This document shows positions 1 through 10,410 of a DNA stretch of 64,000 nt, piece by piece. Made by a program: the position numbers and the translations under genes. Position 1 is the stretch's first letter; every line of letters starts with the position of its first letter. This DNA is from Zopfochytrium polystomum. Lineage: Eukaryota; Chytridiomycota; Chytridiomycetes; Chytridiales; Chytridiaceae. The notes under the pieces were generated by a model. That model searched no databases. It saw only the letters and a program-made list of their open reading frames with translations, and was not told the origin of the DNA. The stretch is taken from assembly GCA_025765615.1 (NCBI GenBank), contig JAIVFJ010000238.1:28458-92457 (forward strand). The letters run 5' to 3'.

Positions 1-391
1 CATCACCCAGGGCGGCCAGGGCTCCTGCCAGGTCTTCTGCGCCTACCACGGCACCATTGACATCTCCGACATCTACTCGGGCACAAAGTACCTGTTCTAC
101 GGCGTCCTCCCCGACCAGGGCGGCGCGTGCGCGGGAGGCTGCGGCTCAGCTTCTACCGTGTTTGCCAATCTCTGCTCCGTCTCGTCCCACGAGCTCGTCG
201 AGGCCACGACCGACCCCGCCGTCGGCGTCGCTACGACCTACGCCGCGCCGCTCGCGTGGTACAACCAGGCCAACGGCGAGATTGGCGACATTTGCAACGC
301 CCAGCAAGGCACCGTTGCCGGCGGTAACGGAAAGACCTACACCGTCCAGAAGGAGTGGTCCAACAAGGCCTCCGCTTGCGTCCTCAAGTAA
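1..391 (+). CDS. EXORDIUM-like secreted protein, copy A (5' end outside window)
   Basis: The frame is open from base 2 to the stop at 389-391, giving the C-terminal 129 residues. It is very close to copies B, C and D. Visible landmarks are the cysteine-rich block (SCQVFCAYH, then CAGGCG), the motif SSHELVEATTDPAVG, then APLAWYNQANGEIGDICNAQQG and the ending KEWSNKASACVLK. The HELxEAxTDP block followed by an EI(G/A)D(I/L)C block matches the layout of plant EXORDIUM/phosphate-induced proteins, which are extracellular; that family link is an inference from motif order. By comparison with the other copies, the missing part holds the signal peptide, the exon junction and about 170 residues. The part present shows no frameshift or stop. 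Confidence 0.85.
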   Translation, partial: ITQGGQGSCQVFCAYHGTIDISDIYSGTKYLFYGVLPDQGGACAGGCGSASTVFANLCSVSSHELVEATTDPAVGVATTYAAPLAWYNQANGEIGDICNAQQGTVAGGNGKTYTVQKEWSNKASACVLK

Positions 392-1335
392 ACAGACCGA
401 CAAACCGAGTAACGCCCTGCAAATACGCTCGGCTCGGCGCAGCATGCTTTGTTCCTTTTGTTCCCCCCCCCCTTTTTTCTCTTCTTGCCTCTTGTCCGGA
501 CACGGGTCAGGTCGCGTGCGCATTTAATCCGGCTGCTCCCTCAACGGTTAATTTGCCGTGAGGGCTTCAGTTCTCTTTTTACCTCGCACAACCCAACCCG
601 CCTCCCCTCTGCTCTTAATCTGACTTTGACGAAACCTCTACACAACCTCAACTTATATTTCTCTGATATCGCGTTTGGTTCGGCTTCCCTGGAACTCGTC
701 CTTGCTTTTTCTTACCCTCCCCCCACTCCCTCGTTTTTGCAATTTTGGGCGAAGTGTAATTATTTCTCCCCCCGTTCGGATGCGAATGAGCGAGGAAGAG
801 CGAAAACAAGCAAAAGGCGCTGTGCCCCCGCGCGACAGTCCCCGAAACAGCGGTACTCTTATCGAAATACAAAAATGAAGACATCGAAGTCTCTCCTTTC
901 CCGTGCGGTCAACAACTGCGAAAAGAAGGAGGGTGAGCAAGGGAGGAGGATGGACGAAATGATAAAGAAATGTATAACGCAGACCCTCACAAAAGCGTCT
1001 GAGTTGGCGGTAGAGAGACCAGACGATCTCGACACCGAATGAAGATGAGTTTGGCCAACTGCTGACACGCAAGTGCCACATGAAGCAGAAGGTGCGCCGA
1101 GCCCTCTCACTAAGCCCTTGCTCGGTGCGGGTGGGCGGAACGTTCGAGATGGTGGGCGGAAATCGCAACTTCGATTCACTTCCTCATAAACACTCCAAAG
1201 ATTCCCAAAATTGCTTGGGGTGGGGTTAAAAAAGCCAGGGCGATGGCGAAGCCCCTATTGTTCTGTCACTCAGTGCGAGGAAGGACTGTGCTCCAAAAAA
1301 TAAAATAAGGGTGCTCATACGGACAAGACAAACCA
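392..1335. other. Intergenic, carries first copy of repeat R2
   Basis: No convincing gene. About 555-900 is repeated in the same orientation at 2585-2860: both copies share the stretches around CTCGCACAACCCAACC, CTCTTAATCTGACTTTGACG and GCAAAAGGC. The two copies bracket the decayed SDR gene. Confidence 0.6.
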
Positions 1336-2191
1336 CTACGCCCGTCTCGACTTTGCGACGGCTTCCGAAACCAGTGCCTCCGAGACGCTCAACAACTTTT
1401 CTGCTTGCTCCACGTCGTACTCCTTGCTATGGTACAGCTTCCCGATCTGACAGTCATAGTAGTACTTTCCGCCCTCTGATCCGGCGGGAGCGCGGTCAGC
1501 AACGTGGTGGCCGAGACGGTCTCGATGGTCGTGCTGTCGGCAGCTGCACCTCTGAGGAACTTCTTGTTCATGTTCCAGACGGACGACACGTAAAAGCGGA
1601 CGCTGCTGTGCCGCATGAGCTCGGTGGTGGTGAGTGCACCGACGACACTCAAGCCCTGGGTCTCGCAGCGCCTGTTCAGCTTGAACGCAAACAGCTGGAT
1701 CGCCGGCTTGCTCTCGCCGTACCGGACCCACAGGTTGTACGATTTCCTACCGGCCAGTCGTAGAACGGAATGCCCTTTGGGGTCGCGTACAGCAGCGCCG
1801 CAATGCTGGAAAGCACCACGACGCGGGCCTTTGTCGCCGCCCGCCGCGACCGCGTTAACAGCGTTAGCAGCCGCGTGAGGAGCCGGAAGTGTGGAAGGTG
1901 GTTGACGCCGAACTGCGCCTCGAAGACGTCAGGGGGTGAGTGAGTAGTGTGACGCCCGGCGTTGCACACGAGGATGTCGAGCGGCTGGCTTGAGGCGAGG
2001 TAGCTGTCGACAATGGCGTCCACCCACTCCACGGTCGAGAGGTCCAGCTTTTGGAACGTGAACTTCGCTCGGCGCCTCCAGTCCGAGGCCAGTGCTGGCA
2101 GCGGTCACGACAATGTGCTTGCCAGCGGCACGGTCGGCAAAGGCGGCGGCAGCCTGCTTGAGTCGTTGGAGAAGGAATGTGGGTTGCTCAT
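1336..2191 (-). pseudogene. Decayed short-chain dehydrogenase/reductase (SDR)
   Basis: Read on the minus strand from 2191, fragments in different frames match the SDR at 37393-38384 from end to end. The order is MSNPHSFSNDSS, AAGKHIVVT with STGLGLE (cofactor glycine motif), LDLSTV, PLDILVCNAG (the NAG motif is intact here), RVVVLSS, RYGESK (the YxxxK catalytic pair), WNMNKKFLRG and the C-terminus GGKYYYDCQIGKLYH to AVAKSRRA. About 30 residues after the glycine motif are deleted near 2072, and several one-base shifts break the rest. It is flanked by the two R2 repeats. A functional product is very unlikely. The family normally makes cytosolic or membrane-bound NAD(P)-dependent oxidoreductases. 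Confidence 0.85.
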
Positions 2192-2291
2192 GGGTTTGGG
2201 GACCAGGCGGCGGGTTGATTCCTTTTTTCGGGAGTTGTTTTGTGTGGATTTCTTGGGCGTGTTGGGAGGTTTGTTACGGCAGACTATCTGT

Positions 2292-2329
<38 letters not shown>

Positions 2330-3210
2330 TCGGTCCTTGAAAGGGAGGTTCCAATACATGTCCGCGAAGCATAAATAATTTCCCTTTTGACGCCAACTAT
2401 TCATAAATAGATATTTTTTTTTTTTTTTTTTTTTTTTTGCCTGATGTTCCCGGCGCATCCTGGATTGGCCGCTTGGATCGAGATTCTGACCCAACTTTGC
2501 GAAATGTACTTACGCATTTGCGCCCCGATGGAAAAACAACTGGCGGCCGATTGGCACTCCCCCTCCTGACACACCCCTGGCACTGCAATTTGCCGCGAGG
2601 GCTGAAGTTCTTTTTTTTTTGCCTCGCACAACCCAACCCCGCCTCCCGTCTGCTCTTAATCTGACTTTGACGAAACCTCTATACAGCCTCAAGCCATTTT
2701 TCTGCTAACATCCCTTACCTCACTTTTTGCAAATTTTGGGCAAAGGTTTCTCACCCTCTTGAGTGCAAATATGAGCAAAGAAGAGCGAAACAAGCAAAAG
2801 GCACTGTGCCCTCGGGTGACAGTCTCCGAAACATGAAGATATCGGTGTGCAACGCATTTCCTACTGGACATTCTATTTTTTTGCGAGGCGAAGCAAGCGA
2901 GGAGCCTTTCGGATCTCTGTTGTGTGTTGGGTAACAAAGTACTGCATAAATAGAAGGTCGACACAGAGAGGGAGACAACCGAAGAGAAGAGGAAAAGAAA
3001 TGAGGTCTCCGTCGTCGGGCAAACATGCAATCAAGACGCTGAAACGAAAAAAAAGGAAGACAAGGCATTCATGAGCCCCAGCGCCAGCAGCAGCTTTCAT
3101 CAGCTGTTTCCCGCCCACCCATCCCTCATCGCGCCGATCTCTCGCGCCGATCTCCCTTCCCGACTCAAGCTCGCCTGAAAGGGGGGGTTATGCATTCCCA
3201 CTAAAGAGAA
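2192..3210. other. Intergenic: CT tract, poly-T run, second R2 copy
   Basis: Holds a (CT)n tract at 2297-2325, a long T run at about 2412-2438, and the second copy of repeat R2 at about 2585-2860. No supported gene. Confidence 0.6.
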
Positions 3211-3741
3211 TCACGGCCCGGCGGCTGCACCGTTCGTCCCAGAAGTCGACGACGATGACGCCGCCGTCGCGGCGCCCCCGCCGTCCCGGGCCAGTCGCCG
3301 TCGCCGCAGCCACTGCCGCAGCGTCGTCGTCGCCGATGACTCCGACTTTTCCTGCGCCATCGTCTGCGGCGGAGGCGGCGGCGACGGGGACGGTTCCTGC
3401 TGTTGCAGCTCCACCGCGGCGGCGGCGATCGTGGTGCTGGTGGCGGTGGCGGTGGTAGCTGTCGTGCTGGCGTCGTCGTTGTCCACGGGGGCGACGGCGA
3501 GGGCGACGGCGGTGTCGCTGGACGCCGTGGCGGACGCCGTGGCGATGGATGCGGAATCCGCGGCTCCTGCAACGGCGGCGGGGTCCTTGCGGGTTCCGCG
3601 GCGGTCAGGACGACGGCGACGGCTGCTGCTGCTGGTGCTGCGGTGGCTGCTGCGCGGGGAGGACGGCGATTGGGCGTCCTCGGCGGCGGCGCGTTGGGCG
3701 CCGTAGTTTGTTGCGATGACGATGGTGGCGTTGATGTGCAT
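3211..3741 (-). CDS. Low-complexity protein, possible remote LAYGASDR-family relative
   Basis: A 176-residue frame starting MHINATIVIATNYGAQR, with the ATG directly preceded (in sense) by a long A run, exactly as for family gene F4 at 17700. The N-terminus resembles the MHPNATA...LAPTSDGVKR start of the family. The rest is Ala/Ser/Thr/Pro-rich low complexity and lacks the SLAYGASDR repeat; it ends in an Arg-rich patch (LRQWLRRRRLARD) and a Ser/Gly tail. In sense, a possible TATA (GCATAAAA) lies about 140 bases upstream. Codon bias is GC-rich like its neighbours. The repeated low-complexity codons could produce an open frame by chance, so reality and membership are both uncertain. Confidence 0.4.
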   Translation of the reverse strand: MHINATIVIATNYGAQRAAAEDAQSPSSPRSSHRSTSSSSRRRRPDRRGTRKDPAAVAGAADSASIATASATASSDTAVALAVAPVDNDDASTTATTATATSTTIAAAAVELQQQEPSPSPPPPPQTMAQEKSESSATTTLRQWLRRRRLARDGGGAATAASSSSTSGTNGAAAGP

Positions 3742-4415
3742 TTTTTTTTTTTCTTTTTTTTTTTTTTTTTGGCGGGTAGGGTTTTTGGGTGGGCAGGTGG
3801 CGGTGATAAGATTTTGAGGAAAGCTGTTTCGGAGAGTCGGTGGTTGGTTGGTGTGGTTCCGACGGGTGAATGGTTTTATGCGCAAGGAATGCTTTTTTTT
3901 TTTATTTTTTTTTGCTTTTTTTGTCGTTTTTTTTTTTTATTCTCTCGGCCGATAGTACACGGTTTGCATGGTTGTCTCGCTTTCTCCCGACACCCCCGAC
4001 GACGACCGCTCTCTCTCTGTCTCTGTCCCTGTCGCTCTCTCCCTCTCTCTCTCCCCCCTCTCTCTCTCTCTCTCTCACTTCTCTCTCCCCTCGCTCTCTC
4101 TCGCCCGCCTCTTCCCCATCCGTTTTGCACACGGCGATGCTCGAGACAGAAGCCAGGCAAACCAATTGTTGCAAGGAAAGGTTTTTTTTCTTCCTGGCGT
4201 GGGCCCTGACGTGTAAAACTCAACGAGGTCACAACAACAGAACACATGAGCAGCAGATAAAAAGTAAAAGCCGTGTGCGATGTGGAAAAAACAATAAAAA
4301 ACTTGGCAAAATGAAAAGAAGGGGGCTTGCCCTTGCAAGCAACGAACTAACTAACTGCACAAAAAAGAAACACAAACAACACAATAATGGAATGAGGCGG
4401 TGACGCTTTTTCGCT
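3742..4415. other. Intergenic with T runs and imperfect CT tract
   Basis: Contains T runs at about 3741-3770 and 3893-3938 and an imperfect CT-rich microsatellite at about 4005-4110. Short frames here are translations of these repeats. Confidence 0.6.
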
Positions 4416-4844
4416 TCACAGGCCCAACCCGGCGTCCATGATCGGGTCGAACCTGCTGCCCCTCGGCACGGCGAAAAACGTGGCGCGGTGGAACACCCCA
4501 AACAGCCCGATGAACGCCGCGTCCGCGACAACGGCCGCCGCCGCCGCCCACACGCCCCAGAACGGACGCACCGACAGCGTTGCTGTAGTCGTCGTCGTCT
4601 GGTCGGCGACCATCTGCCCTCGCATCACGAGCGCGGCCGCCAGCGACGCGACGGTGAGGAGCAGGTGTGCGGCGACGGCGGCGAGGAGGTTGAGCACGAG
4701 GAGCCGGCGAAGGCGCAGCGCGCGGGATGGGCTGGACGACGAGGGCTTGAAGAGGAACGAGCGGTTGGTCCAGATCAGGAACGCGTCGATGTACTGGCGG
4801 TGGTGGGGGGGTTGTCGCGTCAGGAAATGTTAAATCGGCAGGCG

Positions 4845-4880
<36 letters not shown>

Positions 4881-5522
4881 CCGGAAAAAGTGTTTGAACA
4901 AAACTCACAATGAACAGCGCGACCCCCGCCGCAACCGTCGCCCCCAGCGCCATCGCCGCCGCAACCTTGCGCGCCGCGCCGTCGCACAGACCGGCGCGCA
5001 GCGCCGACAGAGGCTCGGCGCCGTTGTTGTTGTCGTCGGGGCGGCACAGCCGTTCAACGTCCGCGCAGCCCTCGGCGACGCACACCTGGAACAGCCCGAC
5101 GCGCGCGTCGTACGGGCCCGACGACGGGGTGGACACTGTCGCGGCAAAGGACGTCGGGGACCCGAGGTAGGTCGCCGCAAAGAGGGTTGGGATGAGGAGG
5201 AAGCAGAGGTAGAGGAAGTAGCGCGGGTGGTGAATTCTTTAAGGGAAAGAGCAGGTGTGGATGTGAGTTTTCCGTTCGCAGGCAATGCTAAATTATGGGA
5301 AAAAGGAAGAAAAACGTACGGGGTATCGCTCCTTGTCGCGTCGACGGTCCCTGGCGCCGACGCAGCCGCGGGCTTGTCTTGGATGAGGCCAGCCGCGCTC
5401 TTTTGGGTGTGGAACTCGCCGCTGCTGTCGGTCCCGCTGCTGGTTTCGTCTGTTGTTGCTGCCGCCGGCGGGACGGCAAGCAGCAGGTCCGGGGACGCGG
5501 AGTTTTGCGGTGGCGCCGGCAT
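4416..5522 (-). CDS. Claudin-like four-helix membrane protein H1
   Basis: Three exons on the minus strand: 5522-5320, 5236-4909 and 4793-4416 (302 residues). Donors are GTACGT and GTGAGT; phases are 2 and 0. The first ~67 residues are Ala/Ser/Thr-rich and probably cytosolic, ending SDTP. Helix 1 is PRYFLYLCFLLIPTLFAATYL. An outer loop follows with ARVGLFQVC, then further cysteines. Helix 2 is AAAMALGATVAAGVALFI, helix 3 LLVLNLLAAVAAHLLLTVASLAAAL, helix 4 FWGVWAAAAAVVADAAFIGLFGV, and the tail is ATFFAVPRGSRFDPIM. Helix order plus GLFxxC...C in the first loop resembles the claudin/PMP22/SUR7 superfamily (inference). Paralogue H2 at 47823-48981 has the same exon layout. Intron 2 contains an A/T homopolymer of about 36 bases. 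Confidence 0.75.
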
Positions 5523-5832
5523 GAGGGTTGGATTTTTTGTTTAGGTTGCGTTGGTTCTGTAGGGAGTCCGGGCGTTTTTTCAAGAGACGGGGTGGGTGGG
5601 GTGGAAGGAAGTCTGGATGGATGCGCGTTGGAGATCGTTAATTTTTTTGAGTGCTGTGGTTGTGCTGGGGGGAGAAGTGCCGCGTGTTTGACGTATTTAA
5701 GTGGAGTGAGTTGTTTGGGGGACCCGTTATCGCAGTCGGGCCGGGCCGGGAATGGTGTTAAGCCGTGGGCAGTTTGTTGTTGGTGGGCGGCGCCCGCTTT
5801 TCACATGCTTTTTCTGCAGCCACCTATTAACA

Positions 5833-5879
<47 letters not shown>

Positions 5880-7071
5880 TCCCCCCCCCTCTTTCACATG
5901 GAGCGGTTCAGTTTGTTAGCTTGTTTTTCTGCGTGGGCTTCACCCATCACTGACGTCAGTCACGGCACAACTCTGGCCGAAAACTGTTGGTTTGTTGGTT
6001 TGTTGTTTTGCTGTGGAAAAATGTGAAAAAAAAGAGGGAAAAAATGCTCAATATAGCCGCTCTCGATGTGTGTTTCGCCGAAACAGAGACCACAACACGC
6101 ACACAATGCGGTACACTTGGATTGGCTGTGCCCCTCCCTGTCTGTCTCTCTCCTCTCGCTCAATCACCTTGCTGTCACCATACGCGCACCACAAACCAAA
6201 TCACACTCATTCAAGCTCACCCCAGCCTCGCCTCGATTCCGCACACTGACACACACACTCGTCTCTCACTCTCTCTCACTCTCTCTCACTCATTTCCCCC
6301 TCTTCTCCGTCTCTCCAATTCGTCCGGGAAATCAACGGCAAAACATAAGCGCCGACCCCCACGACCCGGAACGGACTTCGGCCCGGGGGCGAAATGGATG
6401 GTTGCCCCCCGCTTATTTCCCACCAGGTTCTTCCCGGGAAAAAAAAACCAAGCCAGATTCCCCGCACCCCAAACCGCGGGTCCCTCAACCACAAATGTGA
6501 CACGTGAAAGGCCTCTTTTGGTCGAGACTGTGGCCAGGGGCGGCCACGCACCCTTGTTTCTGCTGTGGGGGTGTTTTCCTTTTTTGCGTGAGCATCACGT
6601 CAGAAGGCTAACAAGAACTGTCGCCGTCCAAAGAAACTGGGGTGGGAAAGAAAGCACATTGCAACCCGAAAACTGCGAAACAAACTGAGCGGAATGATGT
6701 GCGTCGAATGGCATTAGCTTTGCCGAAAGGGGGTCAGGTTACCGGAACGACGGTGCCCGCAGCAGAGTGGCATCTGTCAGTTGCGAGAAGCTACGGGCGG
6801 ATAGAGCGGCGCCTTCCGGCCTCCCACAAAGCGGCGGACTCTGAAAGATGGTGCTCGGAGCTCGTTGGGGCCAATTGAGAACCACTCGTCGCTCCCGTGC
6901 AAGAAACAGTCGTTCGCACGGAGTGAAGTTCTGATAAACTTGCTGTTTGTTGTCGTTTGGCTGATGCGAGCTTGATCGAGGTTCGGGGCGAGCGGTGGTG
7001 AGCGGCCGAGGTGTGGCTGTCCGACTGAAAAACCTGAATTTCCAAACAAAAAGGGTAAACACCGTAGTAAC
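5523..7071. other. Intergenic, CT microsatellites
   Basis: Holds a pure (CT)n tract at about 5837-5878, shorter CT repeats near 6262-6295, and no supported gene. Confidence 0.6.
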
Positions 7072-7590
7072 TTGCTCCATGAAAACGAGCAAGTTCAGAG
7101 ATCCAGAGATTACTGTTTTGAGCAGCGGAAAGTGGGTTGTTCTTTGCACAGCAGCCGAGAAGCGAAGAAGAGGCTGTTTTTCAGTGCAAACCCGCGACGC
7201 CGATGCGATGGGGCCCCCGTTTGTCTTAAAAAGGTGAAGACATCACAGCTTTCCGACGAGCGGTGGCAACACTGTAATCCCTTCCGGGGGAGCTCGCCGT
7301 TGCTGTCGGATCTCTTCCCGTGCATTGTGGGTTCACAGGCTCTGGATCCGCTTCCCAATGTTGAGGATCGCCCCCTTCCGCAAACAGAAGTCCCGTGTGG
7401 ACCAGCCTCCTGCGTCGCAAGGCGCAGCACTGAGACGGGTCTTGAATAGTTGCCGAACCGCCCGAGGCTGGACAACAGAGCAGGGAAAAGGCACAGCACG
7501 GGGCGGTCTGGGGACGCGCCGGTCCGAGTTGGGCGCCAGATGTTCCTTCACCCGGGTTGAGGGACCAGCAACTTCTTTCTTTTGGACTTT
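7072..7590 (+). repeat. Dispersed repeat R1, copy 1 (partial)
   Basis: About 500 bases closely match 18690-19160 on the same strand, for example GAAAGTGGGTTGCTCTTTG-like sequence, GGCAACACTGTAATCCCTTCC, and ATCGCCCCCTTCCG through to CCGGGTTGAGGGACCAGCAA. The match stops near 7590, where copy 2 continues. No intact reading frame is shared. It may be a mobile-element fragment, but no terminal repeats were found. Confidence 0.75.
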
Positions 7591-7748
7591 TTCTGTTTGG
7601 CTCTCCACAAACCGCAACAAGCGTGATAATCGGCCGCATGTCGCCGACGACATTTCAGTGGTTCACGCACAAAAGCCTCTTAAACCCACGATATGCGCTC
7701 TGCCCCATTTCAGAAGAAATCTGCGCCTGTCGAAAATGGTGGGGAACG

Positions 7749-7799
7749 CAGGCAGAACGGCATAGACCGTTTCTATGCCGTTCATTTTTCTGTTGCCTG
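7749..7799. repeat. Strong hairpin (inverted repeat)
   Basis: GAACGGCATAG (7755-7765) and CTATGCCGTTC (7773-7783) are perfect inverted copies around a 7-base loop. Outside them CAGGCA (7749-7754) pairs with TGCCTG (7794-7799), leaving a T-rich bulge on one side. It lies just beyond the 3' end of F1. Role unknown. Confidence 0.7.
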
Positions 7800-7900
7800 A
7801 AGTAATCGCACGCTTGAAACCCCCACCAGTGATGGAGTTTGCTCATAAGTGTGGGCCAGTCTGATAAACGTGACTTGTATTGTATATATTTTCAATTTGT

Positions 7901-7923
7901 TATATATGAGATGGGCTGCGTCG
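7901..7923 (-). promoter_or_regulatory. Conserved 3' element of F1
   Basis: Reverse complement of CGACGCAGCCCATCTCATAT plus an AT-rich run. The same element follows F2 (9521-9543), F7 (30033-30055) and F8 (31671-31693), in sense each time. Position and AT-rich ending suggest a 3' UTR or polyadenylation signal region. Confidence 0.55.
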
Positions 7924-8118
7924 GTCGAGCAAAGAAGCGATGGAGGAAAGCCCCGAAAGGGAACAGTCTCCGAGAGAGAGAAAGTGAGAGGAAAGCAGGG
8001 GAAGAGGAAAACAGAGCAACACAAAAACAAAAGGCAGAGGCAGCCGGCGCGGGCTGCAGAGCCAACAACCAAAAACGAACAGCAAACGGCACAAACGCAG
8101 CGACACCACAAGCGCGGT

Positions 8119-8604
8119 TTAGCGGATGGGGCGAATGTGGCGGTCCGACGCGCCGTACGCGAGGCTCGCCATCAGACGGTCGAACCGCTCCTGCTTCGCC
8201 GCTGACGCCTCTGACGCATCCGACACCGAGGGCGTCTCGCTCCCGCCGTTCGCGTCGGCGGCCTCGTCGTCCTCAGCTAGCGCCTCTGCCGGCGACAGCT
8301 TGATGTGCCTGTCCGACGCCCCGTACGCCAGGCTCTCGGCGAGACGGCGCAGTGCGACTTTGGTCTTTGCGGACTTGATGGACGACGACGGGGTGGAGCG
8401 AGCGACCGACGCCGCGGCGGTGACGGTCGGAGTCGTGGGCTCCGGGGTGGTGGTGCTTGAAGAGGAAGGGGAGGTTTCAGCCTTGGTTGCTGTGGTCATC
8501 TTGATGTTGCGGTCGGATGCGCCGTAGGCGAGGGCGGACATGAAGCGCTTGACGCCGTCGCTGGTTGGGGCGAGGGGAACGGCGGCGGTGGCGTTGGGGT
8601 GCAT
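8119..8604 (-). CDS. LAYGASDR triple-repeat protein F1
   Basis: Intronless, 161 residues. Starts MHPNATAAVPLAPTSDGVKR. Three copies of one peptide are spaced by Ser/Thr/Pro-rich linkers: FMSALAYGASDRNIKM (about residues 21-36), LAESLAYGASDRHIKL (middle) and LMASLAYGASDRHIRPIR at the very C-terminus. A basic stretch (KSAKTKVALRR) precedes repeat 2 and an acidic stretch (EDDEAAD) follows it. No signal peptide or membrane helix, so probably cytosolic or nuclear. I do not recognise the family. The upstream frame is open, but MHPNA is chosen because all close paralogues begin there and the upstream DNA is conserved as a leader (CTCTCGGCCTCATTCGC). Confidence 0.85.
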   Translation of the reverse strand: MHPNATAAVPLAPTSDGVKRFMSALAYGASDRNIKMTTATKAETSPSSSSTTTPEPTTPTVTAAASVARSTPSSSIKSAKTKVALRRLAESLAYGASDRHIKLSPAEALAEDDEAADANGGSETPSVSDASEASAAKQERFDRLMASLAYGASDRHIRPIR

Positions 8605-8727
8605 TTTTTCTTTTGTTCTTTGGGGTTGTTCTTTGGAGTGAAGGGGAGAGCGAATGAGGCCGAGAGGCTGGAGATGTTGCTGGAATGAAGGGTGTGGACT
8701 GAGGGTAACGTTTTCTGAGGGCAAGCT

Positions 8728-8778
8728 TTTTATATGCGAGGAATGAAGGAGTTTGCCCAATCAGACGCGGTTAGGGGT
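8728..8778 (-). promoter_or_regulatory. F1 promoter: CCCCTAA box, GATTGG box, TATA
   Basis: In sense the order is CCCCTAA (8771-8777 on plus as TTAGGGG), GATTGG (plus CCAAT at 8757-8761), and a TATA-like CATATAAAAAG (about 8728-8736). The same order and similar spacing precede F8. Confidence 0.6.
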
Positions 8779-9059
8779 TTTTCCTTCTTTTTCTTTTCCT
8801 TTGCTGTTGTGGGGGTTCCAGCTTCTCGGCGATTTCGGCCGATCACCTTCCTTTGCACTCTCGATCGGAAAGAGGAAGAAAGAAAGTGTTGCAGACAAAA
8901 CACGATAGTGATCGCGAACAAGATTATGTAAGGTTTTGCTGCGAGTGCGGATTTCGTTTCTCTTTCTTCTTTCTTTCTTTCTTCCTTTCTCCTTCGCATG
9001 CCAAAAAGCACGCGCCATCCGCGGCATTCACTCGCACGCGCTCGGGGGCTCTACCGGGT

Positions 9060-9260
9060 GATTCATCGCCCAATCGGCTACGGTGGCTCATCCCTTCGCC
9101 TTCACCGCGGATGTAATCCGGGAAAATGAGAAACAAGCCCTAAAAGCTGGCCTTGCTTGCAGAAGGGCCGAGGACCCCCGAACCGCGATATAAACCCAAA
9201 CCAGTGCTTTCGCTCACCTTAAACCGCCATCAACCAGTTTTCACCAGGCCAGTAAGAGCC
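9060..9260 (+). promoter_or_regulatory. Orphan promoter, divergent from F1
   Basis: Carries the block GATTCATCGCCCAATC...CGGTGGCTCATCC (9060-9092) also found at 10727 upstream of F3, then AGCCCTAA (9136-9143), then TATAAA (9189-9194). This copies the F3 promoter layout, but no gene follows before F2's 3' end. Inferred remnant of a lost F3-type gene. Confidence 0.6.
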
Positions 9261-9743
9261 CAAAACTACTTCTCATCGCCAATAGCCGCTCTACCTACAC
9301 CTCCCCCTCTCCAACAACCCATGGTCTAAGGTTACTTCAGCGATTTGCAACTGACTTCTCCCGATTCCATTCCCTTGATCCTCTTTCTCTTGCTCCTTCC
9401 GTTGGTTACATCTATCTCCTGCTGTTCGAATACTACTCGCGACGTAAACATTTCAAAACGACCGTTTGTAAGGTGGGTGACTTGGATTGCATGTATTTTC
9501 ATTCCTTTTTTAAATATGAGATGGGCTGCGTCGTTCGAGCGAGTAAGGGCATGGAGGAAAGACCCCCGAAGGGGAAGCAATCTCCGCAACAGAAACCGAG
9601 CAAAGAAAGAGAAGGAGAAAACCAACAAACAACACATAATGTAAAACAAAGGAGAGGCAGCCAACGCGGGCTGGGAAGCCAACAACCAAAAACAACAAAC
9701 AACAATCGTCACAGACAAAGGCGGAGACACAACAAGCGCGCGT

Positions 9744-10226
9744 TTAGCGGATGGGGCGAATGTGGCGGTCCGACGCGCCGTACGCGAGGCTGGCCATCAG
9801 GCGGTCGAATCGCTCTCGCTTCGCCGCTGACGCTTCCGACGCGTCAGACACCGACGGCGCCGGCGATGTCTCGCCGTTCGCGTCCGCATTCTCATCAACA
9901 TTCTCGACCGGCGCCTCGGCGGGCGACAGCTTGATGTGCCTGTCCGACGCGCCGTACGCAAGGCTCTCGGCGAGACGGCGCAGTGCAAGCTTGGTCTTTG
10001 CGGACTTCATGGACGACGACGTGGTGGACCGTGTGACCGATGGCGTGGCGGTGGTGGTCGGGGTTGTGGGCTCCGGGGTGGAGGCAGAGACCACGGTGGT
10101 GGTGTTCTTGGTCCCGGTCATCTTGATGTTGCGGTCAGACGCGCCGTATGCGAGGGCGGACATGAAGCGCTTGACGCCGTCGCTGGTCGGGGCGAGGGGA
10201 GTAGCGATGGCGGCGTTGGGGTGCAT
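9744..10226 (-). CDS. LAYGASDR triple-repeat protein F2
   Basis: Intronless, 160 residues, close paralogue of F1, F7 and F8. Starts MHPNAAIATPLAPTSDGVKR; repeats are FMSALAYGASDRNIKM, LAESLAYGASDRHIKL and LMASLAYGASDRHIRPIR, separated by Thr/Pro-rich then acidic linkers. It is divergent from F3 (866 bases between starts), so the two may share a two-way promoter. The conserved 3' element follows at 9521-9543. No targeting signal is visible. Function unknown. The strict conservation of the repeats against variable linkers suggests the repeat is the working part, for example a short helix that binds a partner (inference). Confidence 0.85.
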   Translation of the reverse strand: MHPNAAIATPLAPTSDGVKRFMSALAYGASDRNIKMTGTKNTTTVVSASTPEPTTPTTTATPSVTRSTTSSSMKSAKTKLALRRLAESLAYGASDRHIKLSPAEAPVENVDENADANGETSPAPSVSDASEASAAKRERFDRLMASLAYGASDRHIRPIR

Positions 10227-10356
10227 TTTTACTTGGGTTTGTTCTTTTGGAGAGTGAAGGGGAGGGCGAATGAGGCCGAGAGGCTGGAGTTGTTTTGTCG
10301 TGAGGAGGCGAGTTGGTTGATTGGATGTGAAGGGGAACGTTTCCCAAGGAATCCCT

Positions 10357-10410
10357 TTTATAGCGGGCGGGGTGGGGGGGTCGTTCGTCCAATCAGAGGC
10401 CCTTAGGGCT
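10357..10410 (-). promoter_or_regulatory. F2 promoter
   Basis: In sense: AGCCCTAA (10410-10403), GATTGG (plus CCAAT at 10389-10393), then CTATAAAAGG (about 10363-10354). Ordered as in the other family promoters. Confidence 0.65.

Noticed and set aside
4010..4110. CT-rich tract as a possible repeat-array locus
   Set aside because: Simple dinucleotide repeat; no spacer structure, so not a CRISPR-like array.
8605..8760. Longer N-terminus for F1 from an upstream ATG
   Set aside because: The same upstream DNA is conserved as a non-coding leader before the other family genes, which all start at MHPN or MYPN.
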